Assembly: GCA_020746875.1 (NCBI GenBank)
Contig: JAGTJL010000012.1
Span: 62,001 to 126,000, forward strand
Reading direction: 5' to 3'
From: Rhexocercosporidium sp. MPI-PUGE-AT-0058
Lineage: Eukaryota; Ascomycota; Leotiomycetes; Helotiales
DNA: 64,000 nt
Part shown: one piece after another, positions 12,184 to 24,196 of the stretch
Layout of the letters: each line of letters opens with the position of its first letter
Numbering within the stretch: position 1 is the stretch's first letter
The notes under the pieces: model-generated
What the model saw: only the letters and a program-made list of their open reading frames with translations
Databases searched by the model: none
What the model was told of the DNA's origin: nothing
Program-made: the position numbers and the translations under genes

Positions 12184-13650
12184 GTTGATGGCGTTTGTTG
12201 GTGTCTGTGGTTGTGTGAGTTCCTTGTCCGTTGAAGTAGATGCTCGTCTGTAGGGTCTTGAAAGTCTTCGAATTGACTTGGGTGATTATTGTATTAGGTA
12301 GTTGTTGTATCTGTCTCCGGGACATATATTGGTTGGTACAATTGAAGACTTGCTTGCTTGTATGAGAGAGAGAAGAAAGGTTCACAAGAAGGGAAATCCA
12401 AGATACTTATCATTACATTCATCCTTCCATCTATTCCAGAAAGTCAGGCCATGAAACACGCAACCCACGCATGCAGGTCCCATCCCATCCCAACCCTCCT
12501 CACAACCGAGTACCAATAGTAGATCCCAAAATAAATCCATCCATCCGTACCATACCACACGACCCCATGATCACCTCATGCGTCGAACTTTGGAAGTCCC
12601 TAAGCCAAGTCGAAGTGGAGCTCCTCCAAACAATCAGCCCACTTCGACGTTCCCTTTCTCGCTTGCTCGCCCAGTAGGATTTCAACCGCACGACCACCCC
12701 TCTCGAAACAAAACCCTCGCTTCGTCTCGCATCTAACGATCCACAATCCACCATCTCGTCTCGCTCGTCTCAGAGCCTCCCAGAAACCGTTCGTAGAATC
12801 TCTTGGCTCCCGCTCATGGTTCGAACACCCGCCGGTTCCTGATCCGTGAGGTTTGCGTTCAGACCATTCTGTGGTTCCGGCGGGTATTCTCCGACGGAAT
12901 GGAAGATCTGGTGGTCTTGGGTGCTTGGGAGATGCGCGTCTAGATTTGAGATGTTGGGCAGTAGGAGGGTGGGGGGTTCTTGGCTGGAGCGTGTGATTGT
13001 CGCCAAGTTGGTTCAGAGGCGTTTGTTCTGGCTTTTTGGATCGAGGAATTTATAGATCGATAGGGATAATGAGGCCGCTGCGTCGGCTGCAATTGCTGTC
13101 ACATGCTAGGAGTTTGCTACTGGGTATTTTTAACCGTGGATCTACTGTAGCATGGGGTTTGGGCTTGGGTTCGGTTCGAGAGCATTTCCATCGATGCGGC
13201 TAAAATGCCTAGGCGTCGATGAATCGAATCGTCGTGTCACTCCGGGCAAGGAGTTGGGGGAATCGTTATTTTTGTGCATGCGCATGTTTCTGTTTCTGTT
13301 CTCTGGGACAGAAGCGAATGTTCGGTCTAGAGTTTTACTGTAGGAGAAAGGATGGAATTACAAATGTTCCCTATACATGCATGCATTGTATTGCATAGTA
13401 TCTTAATACCCCTTGTCCTTCCGGATTTATGACTCTTTTCTTGGATCTTTATCCGTGATTTTGATTAGATTGATTACGTGGTCACGGTTCAGTGGCTTGC
13501 ATACAAGTCAACATTGTCAAATCCGACAAAAGAATTGTAAAGGTACGTATTTGTTTAACGAAAACATTTCAGCCCTCACAAATTCTCAAAATGCTAGCCT
13601 TTCGAACACACCATATCTCTGAACCTCCTGCGTGCCATAACGAAGATTGC
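12184..13650. other. Intergenic region
   Basis: The left part is the presumed promoter of the minus-strand dehydrogenase-like gene and the right part is downstream of the CBM18 wall-protein gene. The open frames inside are short, overlapping and without domains. Confidence 0.5.
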
Positions 13651-16600
13651 CTAGGAAATTTGGGTTCCAAGGAGGAAACACTGCCCCTGATTATAACCCA
13701 CGGTCGCGAGAACCGATTGGGATGATGATCCAAAGTTCACTCCGTAATAGGCTTGCCCATTATTGACCAAGTCCCCGAGTAAGACGATACAAGTATAGGT
13801 ATTGAGATTTGAGTAGACGCGGAACAGCTGTTCCACGGGCGGTGTCGCACCACAAGTATTGCACTGTTGGAGAGTGATGTCGCTTCCCTCGAAGACCGGG
13901 AAGGAGATCGATGTCATCTTCACTGTGGCGCAGAGTCCTGAGTCAATATGATAAATGTAGCCCTGCAAGGGGCCCCCAGAGTTGGGAGCAGCGTAGAAGG
14001 CCATTTTGTCTGGGAATACGATGGCCGGATTATACGCTGCATACGCGAGTGAGCCTTCGATCGTATCATTGAACCTGATTGAAAAGAGATTCTGGTAATT
14101 TGCAGGCTTGGGATTGCTAAACAGAGTTGTATTGCCTAAAGTTGCTGGCGTCGAGCCTGGCGGAGGAGGCGCCGCTTGGCTGCATGGCACAGCGGATGCG
14201 GATGCGGAAAGGATGGCAACGGTGCTGCTTATTAGGATCTCGACCGTGCTCGACGGAATACCAATCTGTGTACTCGAGGGTACTGGTTCCGCGGAAGAAC
14301 TTGGCTGAGGGTCTTCAGGGAACAGCAAGTAGATGCAATCATCAATCACTGTGCTAAGTGTCGCAACAGACAGACTCGGTCCATCGCCGTAATTGATGGA
14401 GTAGAAAGGATCAGTTGAGATCGTATCACCGAAGAACACTATGCAGTGATATCGCAGATAGCTGCCTCCTGGTTTGGTGTCATCGCAAAAAAGCTGTTCT
14501 GGAGGCGGGATATCGTTACAGAAACGACAAGGTTGAAGCGTGAGCTCGCCTGCCTCGTAACGTGGATATGTACCGGCTGTAGCGTTCCCTTCGATACACA
14601 AACCAGTGTCCTGGTGGTAGAGATAGCCGAAAGAACTGCAATCTGTTGTTGGAGGGATTCTAGTGGTGGGGGACTTGGTAATAGACTATCTTGTGTGTGG
14701 CTGGAACTGTTGGATTAAATTCAGCATATGCAACAGACCCAATTTCGTTTAAGCCGTTGAAGCCGAAAGACCATGTCACAGGAATGCTGTTGACGTACAC
14801 CGCTGGTGCGGGAATACTCGTCAGACTTGCATCTCCAATGTTTTGTGGATTGAAACCGGGTGCGTAGACCATTTCGCCGCAGGAGACAGCTGAGGAGGTT
14901 GCAGGGACAGTAGCCGTTGTGCTGCTGGTTACTCGGGTTATTGATATCGTAGGCTCAACAGAGGACGTGGGCGATAGATTGCAATTCCCAAACTCGGGAT
15001 GACATCCAGTATCACAGAACGCCGTTTCGTTACCACAGAAAAAGAATTCGGAACAACAATCACCGAATGGACTACTCTCGCAAGATACCCCATTGCCACA
15101 GGTACCGTCATTGGAAATTGCGGTGCAGTATCCGTAGCCTGGTTGGCAGCCCGTACCACAATGAGCTGCATCGTGGCCGCATGTATCGTCACTTCCGCAG
15201 CAAGCTCCGAAGGGACTGCCGTCACAGCTGGAATCGCCTCCTGCTCCGGCACAGAAATTTGAGGTTGGTGATGGGGAGAAGCTGGCTGCCATTGACCCTG
15301 GTGAGGTCGAGATAATAATAGATGTGGGAATATCAACCTGGATCGAACTTAAGATTGGCGGCGATGCAGCCATCGACGAAGAGACATCAACAGGAGAACT
15401 TGACGATGGTACCGCAATCTCAATCGAGGAAGAAGACGACATAGTCCCTAGAATGGAAGTCATAATATCGATGGGGATACTCGAAGATGGCACCAGAACC
15501 TCAACAGAAGTCGATCCAGGTGGCGACTCAGGACGAGTAGTCAAGATATCGGTAATTTCAGAAGAAGACGGCAGTGACATTTCAATCGAGCTGGAACCCT
15601 GGAGGAGAACAGACGAAGAGGATAGCACCTCAACCGAACTCGAGGGTAACAAAGGCGAGTAGTACGTCGAGATAATAGCAGAAGTGACCTCGATGACAGG
15701 CGTCGTTTCTTGTGGCGGTACGAGTGGTGTTGAGACAGGCGGTGCGATAGTGGTGGAGTCTAGGGTTACAGTTAGAGGGTGTTCTTGGATTATTGTTATG
15801 CTTGTTGCTGCGTCCTGTCCTGGAGACGAAAGAGAAGGTGTTGGCTCGTATAGGGTGAGAGTTAATGTCGATAGGACTGGCATGTTAGAATTGAGAACAA
15901 GAGCTGAGGATTGGTTTTCTGGTCCTGACGATGTCACCTGTCGCCCGGACGTTGACTGGGGTGGCATGTTGATTGTGGTTGATTTAGATGCGTCCGGGCC
16001 TAGTGAGAAGAATGCGGAGTCTGGAAGGGAGGGGGCGATGCTGGATGCTCCTGACTTGTCCGGTACGCTGACTGGTATTGATATGTCCATGGAAGAGGCT
16101 GGGACGATTGGCGTCGTCGACGCAGCTATGGCTGAGATGGGGATCGGCACGGAGGGTTCTGAGGTTGGCGTTAGAGAGAGAGGACTCATTTGGAGTTCAT
16201 TGAGTCGGTAGCGCTGGAGCTGATCATGGCATTGGGTCCAAGTGGTGCAAGCGAGGTCCAGAAAAGGGGGCGAAGAAAAGGGGTACTATACCTTGAGAAG
16301 TTGTCATCATCTCGGAACTGTGCTTAGTTCTTGTAAATGTGCAAGGACAATCTATGAACAATTAGCCGTGCCCATCGCGGGAGATCTGAATGGTAAAATG
16401 ACCTGTGATTGTGAGTGTAGTGGCTTCCGTGATAGTGTAAGTGTATGTGCCATAGGTGAGGGTTGTTGGACTCGGGCACACAGTCGTCAAGACATCAGTC
16501 GTGATAGTTGTGTATTCGGTGTAATCACATTTCGGGATCGAATAAGTACAAGGACAATCCGTCTATGTCAGCACTCATTTCGATCTCCATTTCCAATGCT

Positions 16601-17000
16601 CTCATGCATGAGAAATGTACTTACCGGTCACAGTAATAGTTGTCGGCTCTGTGACCGTGAAAGTCTTCGTCCCATAAGTGAAAGTCGTGACGTTATCAAT
16701 GAAGGTCGTGTAGATGCTAGTCGTGAGCGTGGTGTGCTCGATATGTTCTGTTGTCAGAGTCGGTGCGAGGGAGTTAAGAGTCACGGATTCGGTGACGGTG
16801 GTGTCGATGCAGGTTGCTGAAGAGACTGTGGTGGTGTAGCCGGAGATGGTGGCTACGGTACTAGAATGGAAGCAGGTGGTGATATGGAGCGGTTGTTCGA
16901 CTACAGTCCAGACAACGCAAAGGCTGTTCATAGGCTCGAAAAGCATGGCGCCCAGATTGGCTAGTGCCAAAGCCGGTAAAGTCAAGATGGTAAACTTCAT
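13651..17000 (-). CDS. Secreted chitin-binding (CBM18) wall glycoprotein, Ser/Thr-rich, with frame problems
   Basis: The start at 17000 gives a signal peptide (MKFTILTLPALALANLGAM). Two Thr-rich repeats follow, each of the form Y-G-T-x-T-x-T-[IV]-T-E-x-T-T-[IL]-T-[IV]-T-G then DCPCT. Next are about 300 residues of Ser/Thr/Pro-rich stalk, then two hevein-like CBM18 chitin-binding modules of eight Cys each (roughly 15120-15260 and 14980-15110). The C-terminal part is a duplicated domain (first copy about 14880-14340, second about 14150-13651), each with a GY(L/I)YH.D(T/S)GLC block. The expected role is a surface protein that holds or shields chitin. Two points stop a clean model: a five-G run at 14668-14672 shifts the frame inside the first C-terminal copy, and introns near 16560-16624 and 16190-16270 do not close in phase. 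It could be one damaged gene or two adjacent ones (17000 to about 16230, and about 16260 to 13651). Confidence 0.7.
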
Positions 17001-17324
17001 AATTACTAGTCCAAGGGAAAGAAATGAATGATAAATGGGAAGACGATGTGTTGAGAAAGTACCTCGTTTTAAGAGCTTGTCGCGAACGCGAATGTCTTGA
17101 ATCACCAAGCGGAATGCACATCGCTATCAGATCAAAAAGCGCGCCTGACATGTCTCAAATCACGCCTTTGACGGCTGTGGCAGGAAGAAAAATGTACAAT
17201 TCTCGAATCAAATGTAGCGTGCGATCTAAGGGAAACCTTGGAAGCAGTTGCTTCCAATTCCTGAGCTTCGACCTCTCGGATAATGGAACTTCGCCATATA
17301 GCCAACCGTACACACTCTATCTCT

Positions 17325-18529
17325 CTATCTCTTGAAGAAAGTCAACTCGACGACGACGAACGAAATGTAAAGACCAAAAAGTAAAGCTCCGAGCCACCTC
17401 CTTGCTCCAGTCCACGTAACGAGCAGCAGCAACACTGAACACGCCCAGACAGTCCAGACCTCAAAGGCCACAAGATTATCAGTAAGCAAACCTGTCCCAG
17501 GTGTAGGTGGACTCCCGGGATCAGTATCAGCATCCCCTTCGCTTCCAGTGGCAAATATAATCCCAACACAGAGGGTGAGAAGGAACATGTTCGAACCTGC
17601 TGTCGTGGCTGTCATGATTGTGGTATGACCTTGCCAACTGTCGATTATTGCGATGATCTTTTCTGGTAGAGTAGTTGAGATGGATACAACTGTGACGCCA
17701 ATAAGCGTGTTGGATATCTTGAACAGGCTAGCAAGTGATGCCGCTGCTTGTGAGAGGGTATATGCAGCTGTAAAGAGGGAGGCAAGACCGAGCAAAACAA
17801 GAAACACATGGTAGCCGGTTTTTGTTGGTTCCGGTAGTTCACCAGGCGTCGGAGGTAGGCAGTGGGTTGGCAGCAAAGGAGAAGATTCGGTTGGGTGGCA
17901 TTGTAGCACTGATGGATATATCGAAATGTGCAGATCTTGGTGATCCGTACTTGGTGCTGGCAACGGCAATTCCTCAATGACCTCCACAGAGGGTTCTTCT
18001 GGCGTAGGTGCCAATATTCCATCATATATTGCGGAGCAAATCGACACAACGTATACTGCGAAGGCCACGATAAAGAATATACCCCCAGCCAAGTCCAGCA
18101 ACCCGGTAAACGCAAGTAGCGTGAATATCGTCGACACAACGAACAATGCCCCCGAGTATATCTTTGCGCTAAGGTCGAATTGGATCGGATCCTTGTTGAA
18201 GAGGAGACCAAGGGCGAAAGCACCCATCACGTTCGAGATAGTTGATCCGACGACATTTCCTAGACCGAGAGAGGGTCGCAGTTGTATAATTGATGCTACG
18301 ACTACTGCGAGCTGGTATTGTCAGCATATGAGGAGACTAGAGGGCTGTTTGGGTAGTATGCCTCTTCCCATTCTGCTCCTGCTGTGAGCAAAGCTACCAA
18401 GGTCTCCGGTATACCACATCGTCGTGCGAGTATGGCTGTGTTTACAGTGAAGAGAACTGCGCCGGTTTGGAGGAGAAAGAGACTGGCAATGAATGCACAT
18501 ATATTGAACACAAGACTATTGCGATCCAT
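17325..18529 (-). CDS. Sodium/calcium exchanger-family (CaCA) cation antiporter
   Basis: The protein is 384 aa, with exons 18529-18362 and 18311-17325. It has two sets of hydrophobic helices separated by an acidic cytosolic loop (around APTPEEPSVEVIEELPLP). The first set carries ...TAGAEWEE followed by GNVVGSTISNVMGAF. The second carries VSISTTLPEKIIAIIDS and TTAGSNMFLLTLCVGI. These match the two alpha repeats of the CaCA superfamily, which swap Ca2+ or a related divalent ion for H+ or Na+ across a membrane. The intron (18361-18312, 50 nt) begins with GC rather than GT and ends ACCAG. Only this choice restores the frame EE-LAVVVASIIQ. Ion preference and membrane cannot be read from the sequence. 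Confidence 0.85.
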
Positions 18530-19812
18530 GACGCTTGATTGACATCCTCATCCAAGCCACACTGCGAATGCGTGATCTTAGGGTATGCTGATCGACGGTA
18601 CGTAGCCAACCGTGCCTTGTCTGAATCTCTTATAGGAAGGTTCGATGCTTTCGATAGTGCAAGAAGTCAAATAGAATGAGAAGCGAGAGATAGCAGCAGC
18701 GACAACGACAACAAGGAAAGAGAAGGAAAGCTCGGCTCCTACCCGGTAACTTCTACCTTATCTCCTATTTCCTACCTCCTGTCCGACTGTTGCTTCTCCG
18801 CATAGCTGTACCTCTCATTGAGTGACACCACGCATGTGGCCCGTTACACGATATTGAGACGTCGCGTTCGTCATCTGCATCGAGTTCTCCTTGCGCAAGG
18901 ACGAGGTTGAGGTTGATGGAACAGCAGAGACCAAGGGGCTTGGATGCTTGGGGGCAGCGTCGCCAATTGATGCCTTCGCTGGCTGTGCTATGCACTGGCT
19001 GGGTAAAGGGATGGCATTGCTTCAGTCTATCATCTGCCGACTATTTCAGTCCTCTTTGGGAAGAAATGAAGCTGTTGATGTTGATGCTCGATAGAAGAGG
19101 AGGACGAGATGATAGAGTCGGATGTTGCATCCCGGCCAATCAGCTTCCAGTATTATCTACCCCCACCCCACACCCCTCCTCGAAACTAAATGATGTTAAA
19201 TGGTGGGTTGGAGAATTCGGAGACTTGAAGAAACTATTTCAGTTGGTCAAAAGCCTTATAAATCTACAGTACAGTACTCGAGGCAAAGCTGGCTGGTGGC
19301 GAAGCCCGGGTGCCTGTAGAAGATTCCAGCGGCTCCAAAGCTGCTTTGTCTTTGGTTCGATACCCTGACAACTGCCCCGATTTTCCATGAGATTTTCCAT
19401 TTTTTTGAGGGGGTTAAGGGATAGTAGAATGACATCCTATCCCAGGCCACTCGCACCACTCACTGCGCAGCTTCGGCCGCAACATCGTCATCGCCATCGC
19501 AGCGAACCAATGCCTTCAGGCAAGGCAGGACAATGAAGTCAGGATCGTAACACGAAGAGAAGGGTGCAAGGCAAGGCCGTGTTCTGATGTGGAAGATCGA
19601 GGATGATCGTCGATCGGCCCGTGGTCTTACATTATAAGATGACACGAGGGGAGACCTCAGACCACCGGAGAGAGTTCTCTCACTATCCATCATCTCAGTT
19701 CCCTTCACAGTATATCGTCAATTTCCTCCACTTCCATTACCTATTCCCCAATACCAGTCCAATCAATCCAGTCAGTCCAGTCAAACTTCGAATCTCCAGC
19801 CTAGCCTCGTCC
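18530..19812. other. Divergent intergenic region
   Basis: This separates the transporter (minus) from the GFA-family gene (plus) and should hold both promoters. Open frames are short and unsupported. A pyrimidine-rich stretch around 19690-19800 precedes the GFA start and is probably its 5' leader. Confidence 0.5.
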
Positions 19813-20552
19813 ATGGCAGTCCCCACGCCCAAGAGGATCACCGGCGGATGCTTGTGTGGTGGAGTGCGGTATCAAGTCGAATTCTCAGCAGAGCACGACT
19901 GGAAAAGAGGGGTGCGTTCCAGTTTCACTACTTTCACATGTGCCAGGCCTCGGTTTTTGTACACAAATGTTGGCATGCAGTTCTTCTAGTCCCGTTGATC
20001 TCTTATGGGCCGCTTCGTTCCCCCGCCATTATAGATCGTGTACACTAGATCGTGAGTTGATCATCAGGACCAATATAGCCTCATTCATGTCAGTGTACGC
20101 AGTGCCGGAAGAACTGCGGATCGCTCGTCTACAACTTCCATACCGTCAAGGCCTCCGAGATCGAGTGGACGTCACAGGCGACGTATGCGGAATATAATTC
20201 TTCTCCGGGATGCTATCGATCGTTCTGTGAGAACTGCGGTTCGCCACTCGCCTGGTCGGATCGGAAGGTAGTGCTTGTCCTTCACGTCCTCTACGTATTT
20301 GTTCTGACAAGAAGTGTAAAGGTTGATACAGACATCGAGCTCGCTGTTGGGACAATTGATGAGGAATTTCTACTGGGAGCCCGAGATGCAGATGATCAAG
20401 CACTTGGAGCACACGGCATTGCACTAGCAAATCCGGCAGCAGACCACTTTCACATCAGAAACCAGATCCCTGGGGTGACCGATCAGATCTCAGCTACAGG
20501 CACGCGATACTGGAAGGGAAGCAAAGAGGGGCCTATGACGACTCCGAAATGA
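19813..20552 (+). CDS. GFA-family (glutathione-dependent formaldehyde-activating-like) zinc protein
   Basis: Three exons close in phase: 19813-19911, 20094-20267 and 20322-20552, giving 167 aa. The zinc-binding pattern of the GFA fold is complete: GGCLCGGVRY at residues 11-20, CTQCRKNCGS at the start of exon 2, and CENCGSPLAW near its end. The family is named for bacterial Gfa, proposed to help formaldehyde react with glutathione. Most fungal members are uncharacterised, so the function is open. A mid-protein TDIELAVGTID segment and the C-terminal HFHIRNQIPG are also family-typical. The first intron (182 nt) is long for this locus. Confidence 0.9.
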
Positions 20553-21708
20553 AAACATCTTCATCCGGGATTTGTGGATCAGAAAGACCCCCGCGATCAA
20601 TATTGTGGAGGTGGCTGAACCACGGGAACGAAAACGAGATTCCATCCCCAGTTGCCCAGCGCGGTCAGGGAGCAGTAATGTCATCGATTCCTTCTCAATG
20701 GATTTGTTGGGGGAACAAAAGTTGCTCGTGCTTTGAAGTTTCCTGGGTGGCGTCGTTTTGTTCTCGTCACAATTACTCTCTCGGCATGCTCTCAATATTT
20801 CATACATGTCACTTCGATTCTCAGCCTTCTACGAAACAATATACACTAACACAGTTTTAAGAAGAACACCTCTTATGCATGCTTGTTCGTCTTCATGGTT
20901 CACAAGTAGCCCTTATCCCACAAGCTTCATTCTTTCTGAAAGGATCTTTCGTATCCGTTTACGGGATTGAGATCGGGATCATAAGCATCTAAGCTCCGTC
21001 CCAACCTTCTATCTCCTCGCCTTACAGTAGATGTTGTGCTTCCGACCCGCTTTTACACCGAGGCTACCGAGGAGTATACCCCGGGATTCTGCTTCTGTCT
21101 TAGGTCGTGATGGAGATCTCCATGAATTTAACCTTATACGATTTAACGTTACACTAGCTCTATCTCTGTTGATTCGATGGGACTTCAAGCCACAATTGTC
21201 AATTGCATCACTTTCCTTGATTGAGCCCTTCTACTTCGTCCTTCCAAATTTCGACCGCGGCATCAGCTTTGATGTCTCCACACGCACCTCTGGCGTGAAG
21301 CCAAAATTCAGGAGTATTCGTCCGACCGCAAGCCATTCGCAGATCATTGCCCATCTGCCGCGACCGAAAGTCTTAGGTCTTGACCATGTCTTTGTGCCTT
21401 GGCCCAATCACTGCTTGTATCAATATTGCTGACCATGGCCACGACTTATAATTCTGACTACAGCCTCTGCTGGACATATACTATGACTACTAGTGTTCGA
21501 AATTCGATATCCACAACACCATCCACAACGCCATGGAAATCCGCTTTTCGTCAAGTCAATTATTGACGCTCCGGCAGATTGGCTTTGATATGAACTCAGA
21601 TGGCAGACAACTATTTATTACCACAGCCTTGTCCCCAGATCTTGATGTTCACTAATCTTCTCATTCAAACGAACACCAGGCCAACCTTTCCTCCTTCTTC
21701 TTTTCAAC
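20553..21708. other. Intergenic region upstream of the peroxygenase
   Basis: It contains a 133-codon open frame (21031-21432) with no recognisable domain or initiation context, which I do not call. Otherwise it is the presumed promoter of the peroxygenase gene. Confidence 0.45.
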
Positions 21709-23109
21709 ATGAGATATTCAACTGCCGTTGTCGGCGCTCTCGCCTTTTGTGCCTCTGAAGTCGTCGCTTTCCCTGCAGCTGCCATCGAGTACGCTGCTCG
21801 TGCAGAGCATGACGCATTTGCCCGCAGAGATATCGAGGCTGCCGTTGCGAAACTCCAATCACAACGCCGTGCTCCTGGTTTCGACGCTGCAAAGCAGTAT
21901 GTTTCCACTCACGGTCAATACGAATTCGTTGCACCGAAAGCTCCCAACACATACAATGGCGATCAGCGTGGACCATGCCCTGGTTTAAACGCTATGGCTA
22001 ACCACGGATACATTCCTCACAACGGTGTTGCAACCATTCAACAATTCATTGATGGAACCTACGCCGGTAAGTGTGCCTCGTCAAGTCAACATGTACTTTC
22101 GAGACTAACATCTTCGAGTTTTCGGAATGGGTAGGGATCTTGGTGGCTTCCTTGGTCTATATGGTGCTCTCATCGATGGCAACCTCGCAAGGTGGTCCAT
22201 TGGTGGCCCAACACCCGCTGTACCAAATGCACTCGGCTTGCTCGGCACCCCTACAGGTATCTCTGGATCGCACAACAAGTATGAGGCTGATGCCAGTCCA
22301 ACTCGTCCCGATTTGTACGAATAGTATGTATCTCTACATTACTCTAAGCCTACAACAAATTAATATCTTTCAGTGGCAACGACTACAAGGTCATCATTCC
22401 TCAATTCCAAGAGATGTTCGATTTGCAGCCAGACGCGGCAACCGCCAACTACGATCTCAGCGTCCTAACACCGTTCCGCGCTACACGCTTCCAGCAATCC
22501 ATCGAGCGCAACCCACAGTTCTTCAACGCCCCGTTTGCCGGTGTTGTCGTGCAGCCCGCAGCCTACACCTTCATCTATCGCTTCATGGGTAACAAGTCAG
22601 CCGAGCATCCAGAGGGAATCTTGAACCAAGAGGTGCTCAAGTCCTTCTTCTCCATCACTGGCGAGAGTGGCAACTTCAAGTGGACCGAGGGTTACGAACG
22701 TATCCCAGAGAACTGGTACAAGCGTGCTATCGGCGACGAGTATACCGTCCCATTCTTCCTGGCTGATCTCCTCGCTGCCGCCTTGGAGTACCCTCAATTC
22801 CTCAACATTGGAGGAAACACCGGAAAGGTCAACACTTTTACCGGCGTAAACTTCGAGGATTTGACTGGTGGTGTCTTCAACCTTGCTACCCTTCTCGAGG
22901 GTAACAACCTCGCTTGCTTCGCCTTGCAAGGTGTCGTCCAGTTCTTGCCAGACAGCTTGCTCGGCGCCGTCGGTACCGTAGGCGGTCTTCTGGACCAGCT
23001 CAATGGGATTGTTGGAGGGGTTTTGGATCCTCTTGCTTGCCCTAAGTTGGACAAGGTCAACAAGAACCAATTCTCCCAATTCCCTGGTGCCAAGGGTCTC
23101 TTCAAGTGA
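21709..23109 (+). CDS. Secreted heme-thiolate peroxidase (chloroperoxidase / unspecific peroxygenase family)
   Basis: Three exons close in phase: 21709-22066, 22119-22323 and 22374-23109, giving 432 aa. A signal peptide covers residues 1-20 (VVGALAFCASEVVAFPAAA region). The proximal heme-ligand motif is RGPCPGLNAMANHGYIPHNG with Cys90. The distal acid-base motif is EADASPTR with Glu175, which corresponds to the EGD/EHD motif of the family. Such enzymes use H2O2 to oxygenate or halogenate aromatic and aliphatic compounds outside the cell. The length and the long C-terminal part suggest the long subgroup. The C-terminal region (FLPDSLLGAVGTVGGLLDQLNG) is hydrophobic and Gly-rich. Substrate cannot be predicted. 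Confidence 0.92.
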
Positions 23110-24196
23110 ATGTGTTGAGATGAGATGAGATGAGATGGGATACAATTGGTTTGTGAGGACAGCTGAGAAAGAATGATTGATTTGCATTTTCCTGAGCGTG
23201 CATGTCTGGTAGGATAGGTTGGGAGGAATGGGGTTCTGGTTGGGAGCATGATATGGTTTTTTTTCCGTGTATATAGCTAGGATGGGATGAAAATGGAAAC
23301 GGTGGAAAACATCACACGTTAAGAACATACAACCCTGAGGAACAGACTTACCATCACCTGTATCTCGTGCTACCGACCCTGTGACCAAAGCCAGAAAAAG
23401 TCTGCCCCCTAACAATCCTCGGTTGTCATGATATAAGTCCTAGGTGCCTAGGTATTCAACGGCTCAAGCACAGAAATTACTTCACATTCCTGTTCTCTTC
23501 CTCTCTAGTCATCCTATCACATTATAAATACCTTAAAACTTCGCCACAAGACTCCATGCCTGATTTTTCTTTTTTCTTTTGCTTAAATCCTTGACAAAAA
23601 GCTCGCAAAGAAGGGTATCAGGAAGGGATAAGGACGACATTGTGAACAGTTTTTTGGGGGGAAAGCTAGAGGCCATCCTCTAACAACGAAGAAGGCTTTG
23701 ATGAGGAGAGCGAGATCATGATCATTTGTTGCAAAGGGTTGTCGATGGAGATACATCTGTTCAAGAGACAGGACCAAATTTGATAGAGACACTGAGACTT
23801 GAAATGATTTTCATTTGGTATCTGTCGCTTACACAGCAATACCAACATGCATCTACTCATCGCCGGAGAGACATCTGAGAGAGCCAGAATGAATTGTCTC
23901 TCGACTGACGAAAGGAGTGCAAATGCAGGTCGAAGCCCCAGACACAGTAAGGTGCTAGGACAGGAGTTCTGCTCCCGTCTGCTCAGGGAAACGGAAAACA
24001 GACCATCGACGGGGTCCCAGAAGATGCAGAACATCGAAAAAGGGCACTTATGCAGAATGATTTCGCGACAAGAAACAAACACCTTGATGTGTAACGCAAG
24101 CAATCAAACCAGCCAGCCCAACTCCAACGCCAATGCAAAGGGAAACCTTTCTCTGGAGAAAATGCCACAGTATTACCACTCAATTGACGCAAGCGG
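23110..24196. other. Convergent intergenic region
   Basis: This lies between the 3' ends of the peroxygenase and PHD-finger genes. It holds a short TGAGA repeat just after the peroxygenase stop. I see no gene. Confidence 0.5.
23116..23140. repeat. TGAGA pentanucleotide repeat
   Basis: There are four perfect TGAGA units and a fifth imperfect one (TGGGA), seven bases after the peroxygenase stop codon, in its probable 3' untranslated region. Confidence 0.9.

Noticed and set aside
14999..16211. Long plus-strand frames opposite the CBM18 wall-protein gene
   Set aside because: They are mirror frames of Ser/Thr-rich coding sequence and encode only low-complexity sequence.
21031..21432. 133-codon open frame upstream of the peroxygenase
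   Set aside because: No domain, no splice partner and unremarkable composition; probably chance in promoter sequence.
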